From contig JAFXXN010000179.1 in assembly GCA_017542245.1 (NCBI GenBank), forward strand, positions 1-64,000: 64,000 nt of DNA, in the 5' to 3' direction. Below, piece after piece: positions 9,261-17,296 of the stretch. Each line of letters starts with the position of its first letter. Within the stretch, counting starts at the first letter, position 1. This DNA is from Lachnospiraceae bacterium (lineage in GTDB: Bacteria > Bacillota > Clostridia > Lachnospirales > Lachnospiraceae). Both the position numbers and the translations under genes were made by a program. A model generated the notes under the pieces. The model searched no databases, was not told the DNA's origin, and saw only the letters and a list, made by a program, of their open reading frames with translations.

Positions 9261-9300
9261 GCAATTAAGACCTTTTAGTATGGTATGAGGTGAGCACAGG

Positions 9301-10005
9301 ATGTGGGAAGGTTTGAAAGTAGCTGGGTTTCAGTTTGATGATTCCATGGAGTATGCTCTTGCAAAGAAAGAATCGGATATAATTAATTATATTGTTGAAA
9401 GAATGAACATCAGTGATCCGCAGGTTGCATTAAAGGTTTATTATAAACTTTTAGACAGAAATGATTTTAAAACGGTTGTAGGCCTGACATTCTTAAAGCA
9501 GCTCCGGGATTTCTGCGTACAGAGCGGTGTAGTTGATGAAAACCAGATCAAATTCATAGCAGTTCTTTCGGATACAAATAAAAAGGGACGTTTATCATCA
9601 TTTGGTGATGAAACATCATTAGAGATAGATTCTGCGATATCAGAAAGTGCTTCTGATATGAACGTAAAATTCGAGCGCCTTGATAAAAATATAGACGACG
9701 AGTTTGCAGAAACTGAGAAAGCATTGAAGCGTGATATTCAAAATCATATTAATAATGAGAAAAAATTCAAAAATGTTGCTGAATATTACCGCGGAAAAGT
9801 TAAAAAGTGTTATTATGCCATAGCAATTCTTGCAATTGTGATAATAGTATTGTTCATAATGGCATTAACAGGCGGAAACCTGCCTTTTTCCGATACGGAA
9901 AAGACTATCCAGGATAAATATGCTTCTTGGGCTGAAGAACTTTCGGAAAGAGAAGAGGCACTTAAGGTTAAAGAGAGTGAACTTGTAAACAGGGGTGAAG
10001 AATAA
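9301..10005 (+). CDS. Unrecognised single-pass membrane protein with coiled coil
   Basis: 234 residues with no family that I recognise. Residues 1-115 look soluble and alpha-helical; 116-165 are charged and probably coiled coil; 171-190 are one membrane helix (YYAIAILAIVIIVLFIMALT); the last 40 residues are again charged and helical (EELSEREEALKVKESEL). With no signal peptide and a basic segment (RGKVKK) just before the helix, an N-in orientation is likely. AGGTGAGC precedes ATG9301. Its stop TAA shares its final A with the ATG of the following response regulator (TAATG), which implies translational coupling, so it may be an accessory or sensor partner of that two-component system. This is inference only. 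Confidence 0.75.
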   Translation: MWEGLKVAGFQFDDSMEYALAKKESDIINYIVERMNISDPQVALKVYYKLLDRNDFKTVVGLTFLKQLRDFCVQSGVVDENQIKFIAVLSDTNKKGRLSSFGDETSLEIDSAISESASDMNVKFERLDKNIDDEFAETEKALKRDIQNHINNEKKFKNVAEYYRGKVKKCYYAIAILAIVIIVLFIMALTGGNLPFSDTEKTIQDKYASWAEELSEREEALKVKESELVNRGEE

Positions 10006-10676
10006 TGGATGTTATTAAAGTTTTGGTAGCTGATGACGAAAGCAGAATGCGTAAACTTGTAAGAGACTTTCTAAGTAAAAATAATATTATTGTTCTTGAA
10101 GCGGAGAACGGAGAAAAGGCCTGCGATATTTTTTATGCGGAAAAAGATCTGTCACTTATCATTCTTGATGTTATGATGCCGGGTATGGATGGATGGCAGG
10201 TATGCAGGGAAATACGAAAGGTTTCGAAAATTCCGATAATAATGCTTACAGCTAAAAGCGACGAAAAAGACGAACTTTTGGGTTTTGAATTAGGAGTTGA
10301 CGAATACATTACGAAACCTTTCAGCCCGAAAATACTTGTTGCCAGGGTGGAAGCTATACTCAGAAGAACTGTGGATATGGATGAAGACAGCATAGAAGTC
10401 GGAGGAATAAAAATTGACAGATCCGCACATGTTGTAAGCATCGACGGAAAGGCACTTGATCTGAGTGTTAAGGAATTTGAGCTTCTTGATTATTTTGTAT
10501 CTAACAAGGGGGTGGCCTTATCCAGGGATAAGATTTTAAACAACGTGTGGAACTATGATTATTTCGGAGATGCACGTACAATTGATACACATGTAAAAAA
10601 GCTTAGATCAAAAATGGGAGAAAAAGGTGACTGTATAAAGACAATCTGGGGGATGGGTTATAAATTTGAAGCATAA
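10005..10676 (+). CDS. OmpR/PhoB-family response regulator
   Basis: 223 residues. The receiver domain (1-120) has the acidic pair D10-D11, the phosphorylation site D55 in LIILDVMMPGMDGW, T82 and K104 in ITKPF. The C-terminal half (about 130-223) is a winged-helix DNA-binding domain with LSVKEFELLDYFVSNKG and RTIDTHVKKLRSKMG. The start overlaps the preceding gene by one base, and the cognate histidine kinase begins 27 bp downstream, so it is a coupled two-component system. Targets are unknown; by position it could control envelope genes such as the flanking lipoproteins. Confidence 0.93.
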   Translation: MDVIKVLVADDESRMRKLVRDFLSKNNIIVLEAENGEKACDIFYAEKDLSLIILDVMMPGMDGWQVCREIRKVSKIPIIMLTAKSDEKDELLGFELGVDEYITKPFSPKILVARVEAILRRTVDMDEDSIEVGGIKIDRSAHVVSIDGKALDLSVKEFELLDYFVSNKGVALSRDKILNNVWNYDYFGDARTIDTHVKKLRSKMGEKGDCIKTIWGMGYKFEA

Positions 10677-10703
10677 TTAATATAAAAGAGGTGTCGGATA
10701 AGA

Positions 10704-12230
10704 ATGCGTCACTCATTAAAACTAAAGATATCACTGCTCCTTTCGATGTCGATGTTTATGCTTGTTTTTCTGTGCTGGATAGCAAACGATGTTTTTTTGC
10801 CGTCTTTTTATGAGAAATCCAAGATCAGTTCGCTATCGGAAGTATATGACAGTATTGACAGGACTATCGGTGATAACGCAGAATTTGCATCTGATAATGA
10901 CATTTTGTCGGCAATTGAGAAAATTGAGAACAGTTATGGCGTAAATGTTTATATTATATCGACAAAGATGTCCTATCTTTTCTTTGAATATCCCATAACG
11001 AGCACTATCGACGGAAATGCGGCTTATGGGCGCTTCACCAGAAATGAGAGGATTGTAAGATCGCTTCAGAGATATATGTTTGGCGAGCCCGAAGGAGTAA
11101 GGACGACGGATCTGCTGAAAACAGTCGAAGATAAGTATGATGTATATAAGAGTTTTGATGATCAGGTGGATTCGAATTTTATAGACCTGGTCGGTTACAT
11201 TTCTAACCAAAAGCTGATATTTGTCAGGACCAATTATTCAAATATTGAAGAGAGTGCAGTGATTTCAAACAAATTCCTTGCCATATCCGGAGGAGCTCTT
11301 GTAATATTGTGTTCCATACTTATGTATATATTCAGCTATGGAATTACAAAGCCGATTCTGGATCTTTCCGAGATATCAAAGGAAATGTGTGAACTTAAAT
11401 TCGAAACCAGATATACCGGAAAACGGAAGGATGAGATAGGCGAGCTGGGGAAGAACATCAACACGCTGTCATCTCAGCTTGAAAAAACAATAAGTGAACT
11501 AAAGACTGCAAATATTGAGCTTGAAAAGGATATCGCCAAGAAGACGGAAGTCGATTCCATGAGGCGCGAATTCCTTTCAAATGTATCCCATGAACTTAAA
11601 ACTCCTATAGCTCTGATCCAGGGATATGCTGAAGGATTGGCAGATAATATAAACGATGATGAAGAAAGCAGAAAATTTTACTGCGATGTTATAGTTGATG
11701 AAGCCCAGAAAATGAACAAGATGGTGAAGAAGCTTCTGTCACTTAATGAACTTGAGTTCGGTAATTCCGGACTTGAGCTTACAAGATTTGATATAGTGGA
11801 GCTTGTCAGATCTGTGGCGTCTTCTATAGAAGTACTTGCAAAAAATAAAGAAGTTTCGATAGTATTTAATGAATCTGAACCTATTTATGTTTGGGCAGAT
11901 GAGTACCGTGTCGAGGAAGTTATAACAAATTATCTCAGTAATGCTTTAAATCATTGTTCAGGATCTAAAATTGTAGATATATCGTTTAAACAGACAGACA
12001 AAAAAGTAAGGGTTTCTGTTTTTAATTCCGGTGAGCAGATACCGGATACAGAGATAGAACATATCTGGGATAAGTTTTATAAGATTGACAAAGCCAGAAC
12101 CCGTGAATACGGCGGAAGCGGTATCGGGCTTTCTATAGTAAAAGCAATAATGGAAGCTCATAACGAAAAATTCGGTGTCATTAACCATCAGGCAGGTGTT
12201 GAATTCTGGTTTGAGCTTACTATTGAGTAA
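10704..12230 (+). CDS. Sensor histidine kinase (HAMP, HisKA, HATPase)
   Basis: 508 residues. A first membrane helix (about 8-30) and a second (about 190-212) bracket an extracytoplasmic sensor of about 160 residues with no motif I recognise. A HAMP linker follows (TKPILDLSEISKEM...), then the phosphoacceptor box FLSNVSHELKTPIALIQGY with His296, then an ATPase domain with N box NYLSNALNH, G1 IWDKFYKID and GGSGIGLSIVKAIM. It phosphorylates the response regulator encoded just upstream. AGGTGTCGG precedes ATG10704. Overall the layout is like VanS/PhoR-type envelope sensors; the signal is unknown. Confidence 0.93.
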   Translation: MRHSLKLKISLLLSMSMFMLVFLCWIANDVFLPSFYEKSKISSLSEVYDSIDRTIGDNAEFASDNDILSAIEKIENSYGVNVYIISTKMSYLFFEYPITSTIDGNAAYGRFTRNERIVRSLQRYMFGEPEGVRTTDLLKTVEDKYDVYKSFDDQVDSNFIDLVGYISNQKLIFVRTNYSNIEESAVISNKFLAISGGALVILCSILMYIFSYGITKPILDLSEISKEMCELKFETRYTGKRKDEIGELGKNINTLSSQLEKTISELKTANIELEKDIAKKTEVDSMRREFLSNVSHELKTPIALIQGYAEGLADNINDDEESRKFYCDVIVDEAQKMNKMVKKLLSLNELEFGNSGLELTRFDIVELVRSVASSIEVLAKNKEVSIVFNESEPIYVWADEYRVEEVITNYLSNALNHCSGSKIVDISFKQTDKKVRVSVFNSGEQIPDTEIEHIWDKFYKIDKARTREYGGSGIGLSIVKAIMEAHNEKFGVINHQAGVEFWFELTIE

Positions 12231-12237
12231 TATATTC

Positions 12238-12266
12238 TTGCAAATATATATAAAAAGTGGTAAAAT
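12238..12266 (+). promoter_or_regulatory. Sigma-A promoter before lipoprotein gene
   Basis: TTGCAA (12238-12243), 17 bp, TAAAAT (12261-12266), immediately after the kinase stop. The transcript would begin near 12273, right before the AGGAGG at 12281-12286 that serves ATG12294. This also argues against the in-frame ATG at 12270 as the start of the lipoprotein. Confidence 0.6.
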
Positions 12267-12293
12267 AATATGAATAGGAAAGGAGGTCCGCTG

Positions 12294-13073
12294 ATGAAAA
12301 GATTTAAACTGATAATATGTGTATTCATGGTTATTTCTATGCTTACAGCATGTTCCTCCAATAATATACCGCTTACGGATAAAGAATCTGATGCTATAGC
12401 ACAGTATTGTGCTCACCTGATCCTGAAATACGATAAGAATAAGACTCAGAACAGAAAGCTTTTGGACGTTAAGGAACTTCAGGACATTTACAAAGAAAAA
12501 AAAGCGGAAGAAGAAAAGTCGCAGGAAGTCGGTACAGCCACTGTGATCCCGACAAAGCCTGCCGATGAAGGTGGTGTATCACCCACTCCGACTCCGAAAG
12601 ATGATAAAGCAGAGACAACTAAAGCTCCGGCTCCGACCGAACAGGAACAGAAAGACACTGTTAAAAGCCTGACAAAGCTTTACTCACTGAGTCATTTTAC
12701 AATCGATTATATATCTTACGGCTTATCCGACGTTTACAGCGAAAATGAATATTCGAGTTTTTCAGCGAAGGAAGGCGAAAAAATTCTCGCCGTAGAATTA
12801 AAAATCACAAATAACAGCAGTGAGAAAAAGAAATTTATTTCTTCTGAGTATCCGATAAATTATACTTTATACTGTGATAACGGCGATATTATTGTCCCCA
12901 GTGTTTCTATGCTTTCAAATGATATTCAGTTTTTGGATGACAGCATCGACCCGGGGAAGAGTTTTAATGCTGTTGTATTGTTCATTATCTATGAAAACAG
13001 GAATGAAAAAGGATTCGTTCTCAGAGGAACAAATTCTGCTACGGAAAAGATTTGTGAGATTACTTTGAATTAA
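12294..13073 (+). CDS. Lipoprotein with proline/threonine linker and DUF4352-like domain
   Basis: 259 residues from ATG12294, which is 7 nt after AGGAGG; the earlier in-frame ATG12270 precedes that site. Residues 1-20 are a lipoprotein signal peptide with lipobox LTAC (Cys20). Residues about 85-125 are a low-complexity linker rich in threonine, proline and lysine (TPTPKDDKAETTKAPAPTE). The C-terminal 130 residues (SLSHFTIDYISYGLSDVY... to the end) contain EKILAVELKITNNSSEKKKF and DPGKSFNAVVLF, which resembles the DUF4352/telomeric-repeat-like beta-sandwich found on many Firmicutes lipoproteins. The function of this domain is unknown. It probably sits on the outer membrane face and follows a two-component system with its own promoter. 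Confidence 0.8.
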   Translation: MKRFKLIICVFMVISMLTACSSNNIPLTDKESDAIAQYCAHLILKYDKNKTQNRKLLDVKELQDIYKEKKAEEEKSQEVGTATVIPTKPADEGGVSPTPTPKDDKAETTKAPAPTEQEQKDTVKSLTKLYSLSHFTIDYISYGLSDVYSENEYSSFSAKEGEKILAVELKITNNSSEKKKFISSEYPINYTLYCDNGDIIVPSVSMLSNDIQFLDDSIDPGKSFNAVVLFIIYENRNEKGFVLRGTNSATEKICEITLN

Positions 13074-13109
13074 CGAAAATAGCATACATAATACAGGAGG
13101 AGGGAATAA

Positions 13110-14024
13110 ATGGATACAAAGATTTTGCTTGAAAGCGGAACAAATGAACTTGAGATACTTGAGTTTGTGGTTGGAACAAATCATTATGGAATAAATGTTG
13201 CGAAGGTAAGGGAAATTCTTCCGTACAAGAGACCTACGGCCATTCCCAATTCTCACCCCTGCGTTGAAGGAATTTATATGCCGAGAGATGCGATAATTAC
13301 TGTTATCGATCTGAACAAGAGTCTCGCGGTTCCTTATGAGACAAATGAAGAGTCGGATATGTTTATTGTTACGAATTTCAATAAACTGAATGTTGCATTT
13401 CATGTACAGGCAGTATTGGGAATTCACAGGGTATCGTGGGCAGATATTTCTAAGCCGGATGAGTCAATAAATAATTCCGGTCGAAGCGTAGCAACCGGAT
13501 TCTTGAAAATCAACAGCAAACTGATAGTTATACTTGATTTTGAAAAAATTGTTTCCGATATCAGTCCTGAGACAGGACTGCGTATGTCAGATATTGATGC
13601 TTTGGGTATACGTCAGAGAAACAATGCACCCATACTCATAGCTGAAGATTCACCGCTGCTCAGTAAACTGATCCATGATTCTATTACTAAGGCCGGATAT
13701 ACTTCCATTACTTTAACAAATAACGGAAAAGAAGCTTATGATGTTCTGATGAGATATAAGGCTGAAGGCAGCTTATATGATAAAGTTAAGTGTGTTATCA
13801 CGGATATAGAAATGCCTCAGATGGATGGACATCACTTGACAAAGCTGATAAAAGAAGATCCGGAGCTAAAGAGTATTCCTGTAGTCATTTTCTCATCTCT
13901 TGTCAATGAGGAGATGAGACGAAAGGGAGAACTCTTAGGCGCAGACGCACAGCTTTCAAAACCTGAGATCGGTTCTTTGGTGAAGGTCCTTGACGAAATT
14001 ATAGCAAGGCTTGAAGAAAAATAA
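13110..14024 (+). CDS. cheV: CheV chemotaxis adaptor (CheW plus receiver)
   Basis: 304 residues. Residues about 10-165 form a CheW-like domain (LEFVVGTNHYGINVAKVREIL, then VEGIYMPRDAIITVIDLN). Residues about 180-304 form a receiver with E-D near 186, phospho-acceptor D232 in VITDIEMPQMDG and a late K in QLSKPEIGS. CheV couples chemoreceptors to CheA and tunes the response by phosphorylation, so the organism probably swims. A strong AGGAGGAGGG precedes ATG13110. No other chemotaxis gene is nearby, which is common for cheV. Confidence 0.93.
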   Translation: MDTKILLESGTNELEILEFVVGTNHYGINVAKVREILPYKRPTAIPNSHPCVEGIYMPRDAIITVIDLNKSLAVPYETNEESDMFIVTNFNKLNVAFHVQAVLGIHRVSWADISKPDESINNSGRSVATGFLKINSKLIVILDFEKIVSDISPETGLRMSDIDALGIRQRNNAPILIAEDSPLLSKLIHDSITKAGYTSITLTNNGKEAYDVLMRYKAEGSLYDKVKCVITDIEMPQMDGHHLTKLIKEDPELKSIPVVIFSSLVNEEMRRKGELLGADAQLSKPEIGSLVKVLDEIIARLEEK

Positions 14025-14047
14025 AAACTTTTTAAGAGTGGTAGCTT

Positions 14048-15607
14048 ATGGGAACATGTCTGATGTGTCACAAAAAAACCCGTAATGGGGAAAAATATTG
14101 TGACAGCTGTAAACAGAAGAGGAAGAATAAAGCAGATGAGTCATATCTTGACAGTCTGCTTACTTCTGTTGGAATAAACAGTTCCGTAAAAGCGGGTCGT
14201 TCAGCCAAAGCAAAAGTTCAGGATACAGAAACGGATAATACTGCAGCTTATGCAGATATACCTAATGACAGCATAGATAACGGTACTTATAATACCAATA
14301 CCGGAAATCCCGAGATGGATGACATGATCTCGGATCTTCTTGAGGATATGGATTCTAACAACCAAGATGTTCTTCAGAATGAACCTGAAATAGCCGAAGA
14401 GGATCTTGAGAGTATTTTCGATGAAGCAGAAGCTTATGCAACCTTACTTAGCAAAGAAGGAAATCAGGAAGAGATTTCCGAACAGGTTCAACCCGATGAA
14501 AATTCATCCGATTTTGATGAACTGATGGATGTGGAATGGAAGAATGATGGGTCTGATATGTCCATAGACAGTGATGTTGATGCACTTTTTGATGAGGTTG
14601 ATGCAAAAGTCAGTCAGGATCCGGGACAGTTTCCGGGTGATGAGCAGCTGAATGAACTGGATGAAAGCCTGCAGGGAGAAAATGCCGAACAAATATCTGT
14701 ACAGGAAGTATTTTCTGATTTTGATCCTATTGAAGAGGAAATTTCAGATTCAAAGCAGAAAAAGAAGAAAAAATTAAGCTGGTTTAAACGGCTTTTTGGA
14801 AATACAAATGATGAAGTAACTCCGGAAATGCTTGAAGCTGACCGAAAGAAGAAAGAAGAGGATGAAAAGCTAGACAGGCAGAGGAAGGAAGAAAAGAAAA
14901 AACAGGAAGAAGAAAAGAAAGCCGAAGCAGAAGCCGAAAAGGCCAGAAAAAAAGCAGAAGCCGAAGCCGAAAGAAATCGTAAGATGGCTTTGGCCGCTGA
15001 AAAGAAGGCTGCCGAAAAAGAGAGGGAAAAGAAGAAAAAGGAGACTGCCCTTGCTATTGCCGAGTATGAGATGGAACACGGCAAGATAAATAAAGCAGGA
15101 GCAACCATCCTGTTTGTTATCTTTGCTATACTTACGATTGTTATTATTATCGGGACAAATATTTATTCTTATAATCTAAGTATTAAAAATGCCCAGGAAG
15201 ATTTCGACATCCGAAAATATAATGAGGCATATTATGAGGTATACGGCCTAAAAATACAGGATGAGGATATTGAATTATACGATAAGATCATGACAGTAAT
15301 GTATGTTAACAAACAGCTTAACTCATACGAGTACTACATGACTTCAAACAACAGGGAAAAAGCACTTGATTCTCTTGTAAAAGGATTACAGAGATATGAT
15401 AAGTATCTTCAGCTTGCACAGCGCCTTGGAATTACAGATGATCTTAATTATGTAAAAGGTGAGATTGTTGAAAAATTAGCATCTGAATTTGATATGACAG
15501 AGGAAGATGCAAGAATCATTCTGACAAAAGAAGACGCGGTTGATTACAGTGAATATCTTTATAGCCTGCTTGGGTCATATGAAGATGAACTTGAGAAATA
15601 TAAGTAG
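14048..15607 (+). CDS. Zinc-ribbon, coiled-coil, single-pass membrane protein of unknown function
   Basis: 519 residues. The N-terminus has a zinc-ribbon pattern, C4-x2-C7 and C18-x2-C21. Residues about 30-235 are acidic and probably disordered. About 265-345 are a highly charged Lys/Glu/Ala coiled coil (EEKKAEAEAEKARKKAEA). A single membrane helix lies near residues 351-373 (ATILFVIFAILTIVIIIG), leaving a C-terminal domain of about 145 helical residues outside, rich in Tyr and Asp with a tetratricopeptide-like feel. With the ribbon inside and the helical domain outside it could be a scaffold or stress protein, but I recognise no family. Long open frames on the opposite strand here are shadows of the Lys/Glu-rich codons. 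The 3' end is partly duplicated downstream (see repeat). Confidence 0.8.
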   Translation: MGTCLMCHKKTRNGEKYCDSCKQKRKNKADESYLDSLLTSVGINSSVKAGRSAKAKVQDTETDNTAAYADIPNDSIDNGTYNTNTGNPEMDDMISDLLEDMDSNNQDVLQNEPEIAEEDLESIFDEAEAYATLLSKEGNQEEISEQVQPDENSSDFDELMDVEWKNDGSDMSIDSDVDALFDEVDAKVSQDPGQFPGDEQLNELDESLQGENAEQISVQEVFSDFDPIEEEISDSKQKKKKKLSWFKRLFGNTNDEVTPEMLEADRKKKEEDEKLDRQRKEEKKKQEEEKKAEAEAEKARKKAEAEAERNRKMALAAEKKAAEKEREKKKKETALAIAEYEMEHGKINKAGATILFVIFAILTIVIIIGTNIYSYNLSIKNAQEDFDIRKYNEAYYEVYGLKIQDEDIELYDKIMTVMYVNKQLNSYEYYMTSNNREKALDSLVKGLQRYDKYLQLAQRLGITDDLNYVKGEIVEKLASEFDMTEEDARIILTKEDAVDYSEYLYSLLGSYEDELEKYK

Positions 15608-15659
15608 GACATATGATAAATGTCAAACTTATGGACTTGAGAAATATAATTTGGACATA
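15587..15659 (+). repeat. Imperfect direct repeat at the 3' end of the zinc-ribbon gene
   Basis: The 27 bp at 15587-15613, spanning the last codons and stop of the preceding gene, recur at 15633-15659 with three mismatches (shared core ACTTGAGAAATATAA). The period is 46 bp. The second copy lies in the short gap before hisH and now forms a nine-codon frame from ATG15631. It looks like an old tandem duplication. Confidence 0.7.
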
Positions 15660-15680
15660 AATATGGTCGTGAGGTAAAAA

Positions 15681-16325
15681 ATGTCTTGTATAGCAGTTAT
15701 AGATTATGATGCCGGGAATACGATGAGCGTAACGAATGCGGTAAAATCGCTCGGCCTCGATGTTGTCATATCAAATAAGCCGGAAGTACTTTTAAACGCT
15801 GAAAAAGTTATTTTTCCCGGTGTAGGCGCATATGCCGATGCTATGGATAAATTAAATAAATATGAACTTATCGGTGTAATAAAAGATATAGTCAAGAAAG
15901 GAACTCCTTTTTTAGGCATATGTCTGGGTATGCAGTTGCTTTTTGACTACAGTACGGAAAATGCAGCAGACATTGGTAAAGACAGGGTAGAAGGGCTTGG
16001 AATACTTCCGGGAAGTATAACCGGATTTAAGGAAAACCCGACATTTCCGGGATTAAAAGTTCCTCATATGGGTTGGAACTCTCTAAATATTCAAAAAAAA
16101 GAGTCTAAACTCTTTAAAGGAATTTCTGAAGGAAGTTTTGTGTATTTTGTTCATTCGTTTTACCTGAATGCCCAAAACAGAGATGATGTTGCATCAACTA
16201 CCGAATATGGGATCTTATTTGATTCGGCGGTTGAAAGGGATAACATATTCGGTTGTCAGTTCCATCCGGAAAAGAGCGGAGATATCGGAATGGCACTTTT
16301 GAAAAATTTCTGTTTTCTTAGTTAA
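15681..16325 (+). CDS. hisH: Imidazole glycerol phosphate synthase, glutaminase subunit
   Basis: 214 residues. A class I glutamine amidotransferase: nucleophile Cys81 in [12 protein letters not shown], and the His195/Glu197 pair in CQFHPEKSG. It releases ammonia from glutamine and channels it into HisF to make imidazole glycerol phosphate and AICAR. hisF follows 11 bp downstream, as expected for a two-subunit enzyme. GTGAGG lies 7 nt before ATG15681. The remaining histidine genes are 26 kb further on in two more blocks. Confidence 0.96.
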   Translation: MSCIAVIDYDAGNTMSVTNAVKSLGLDVVISNKPEVLLNAEKVIFPGVGAYADAMDKLNKYELIGVIKDIVKKGTPFLGICLGMQLLFDYSTENAADIGKDRVEGLGILPGSITGFKENPTFPGLKVPHMGWNSLNIQKKESKLFKGISEGSFVYFVHSFYLNAQNRDDVASTTEYGILFDSAVERDNIFGCQFHPEKSGDIGMALLKNFCFLS

Positions 16326-16336
16326 GTGAGGTTTTT

Positions 16337-17101
16337 ATGTTTACAAAAAGAATAATCCCCTGTCTGGATGTAAAAGACGGAAGGGTTGTGAAGGGAACAA
16401 ATTTTGTGAATCTCAGAGACGCCGGAGATCCCGTTGAAGTTGGAGCAAATTACAGCAAAAACGGAGCCGACGAACTGGTGTTTCTGGATATAACAGCATC
16501 CTCCGATAAGAGAAACATTACAGTTAATATGGTTCGTCAGGTTGCAGAAAATGTATTTATTCCGTTTACAGTCGGGGGAGGTATCAGAACTGTAGATGAT
16601 TTTAAGATTATTTTAAGGGCTGGAGCAGATAAGGTTGCTGTAAATTCAGCTGCCATTGATAATCCTCAGATAATAAGTGACGCAGCTATGAAATTCGGAA
16701 GTCAATGTGTTGTTTGTGCCATAGATGCCAAAAGGTGCAGTGACGGTTCAGGCTGGACAATTTATAAGCACGGCGGAAGAATAGATATGGGAATAGATGC
16801 TGTCGAGTGGGCAAGAAAAGCTTATGAGCTCGGAGCAGGAGAAATACTTCTTACCAGCATGGACTGTGACGGAACAAAGGCCGGGTATGATTGTGAACTG
16901 ACAAGGGCAGTTTCCGATGTTGTCGATATTCCTGTTATCGCATCCGGTGGAGCAGGTACTTTTGCCCATTTTTATGATGCATTTGAATTGGGACATGCCG
17001 ATGCGGTACTTGCTGCCTCTCTGTTTCACTATAAAGAAATGGAAATAGCAGATCTTAAGGAATATTTGAAAGGAAAAGGTATTCCTGTAAGAATCGATTG
17101 A
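16337..17101 (+). CDS. hisF: Imidazole glycerol phosphate synthase, cyclase subunit
   Basis: 254 residues, the normal length. The beta/alpha barrel keeps both catalytic aspartates, D11 (CLDVKDG) and D130 (AIDAKR), and the phosphate loops VGGGIRT and ASGGAG. It closes the imidazole ring using ammonia from HisH. GTGAGG precedes ATG16337. Its stop is followed, in the same frame, by a fragment of a permease gene (next entry) and then a strong hairpin terminator. Confidence 0.97.
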   Translation: MFTKRIIPCLDVKDGRVVKGTNFVNLRDAGDPVEVGANYSKNGADELVFLDITASSDKRNITVNMVRQVAENVFIPFTVGGGIRTVDDFKIILRAGADKVAVNSAAIDNPQIISDAAMKFGSQCVVCAIDAKRCSDGSGWTIYKHGGRIDMGIDAVEWARKAYELGAGEILLTSMDCDGTKAGYDCELTRAVSDVVDIPVIASGGAGTFAHFYDAFELGHADAVLAASLFHYKEMEIADLKEYLKGKGIPVRID

Positions 17102-17215
17102 TATTTAATTTTGGCCTGGGGTGCGGGGGCTGTAATTACATTGGCATTTTCTGCGATTATCAATTGGATTGCGCTTAGAAAAGTTCGTACACTGAGTCTT
17201 ATAGATATAGAATAG
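17102..17215 (+). pseudogene. C-terminal relic of an FtsX-type ABC permease
   Basis: Directly after the hisF stop and in the same frame, about 38 codons read to a TAG at 17213-17215. They encode a membrane helix with flanking basic residues: LAWGAGAVITLAFSAI followed by NWIALRKVRTLSLIDIE. This is the usual ending of FtsX/MacB-type ABC permeases (last helix, basic loop, short amphipathic tail). There is no start codon or ribosome binding site and no other permease sequence nearby, so it is a decayed remnant left by deletion. Family assignment rests on pattern recognition of a short stretch. Confidence 0.6.
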
Positions 17216-17228
17216 TTATAGATGATAA

Positions 17229-17263
17229 AAGTGGCGATGAACTATCAGGGTTCATCGCCACTT
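17229..17263. terminator. Bidirectional hairpin terminator between hisF and the activase
   Basis: A perfect 14-bp stem (17229-17242 with 17250-17263; arm AAGTGGCGATGAAC) and a 7-nt loop lies between two convergent genes. Read on the - strand it is followed by TTTTATC, a normal intrinsic terminator for the activase; on the + strand the T tract is weaker. Confidence 0.85.
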
Positions 17264-17296
17264 CGTTTGTCGATTTTGTAATATGGACAAATATTT

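Noticed and set aside
10677..10703. Terminator or promoter between response regulator and kinase
   Set aside because: The 27-bp gap holds only a ribosome binding site; the two genes look co-transcribed.
14614..15108. 164-codon frame on the - strand inside the zinc-ribbon gene
   Set aside because: Its Phe/Ser-rich sequence is simply the complement of the Lys/Glu-rich coiled coil on the + strand; there is no ribosome binding site.
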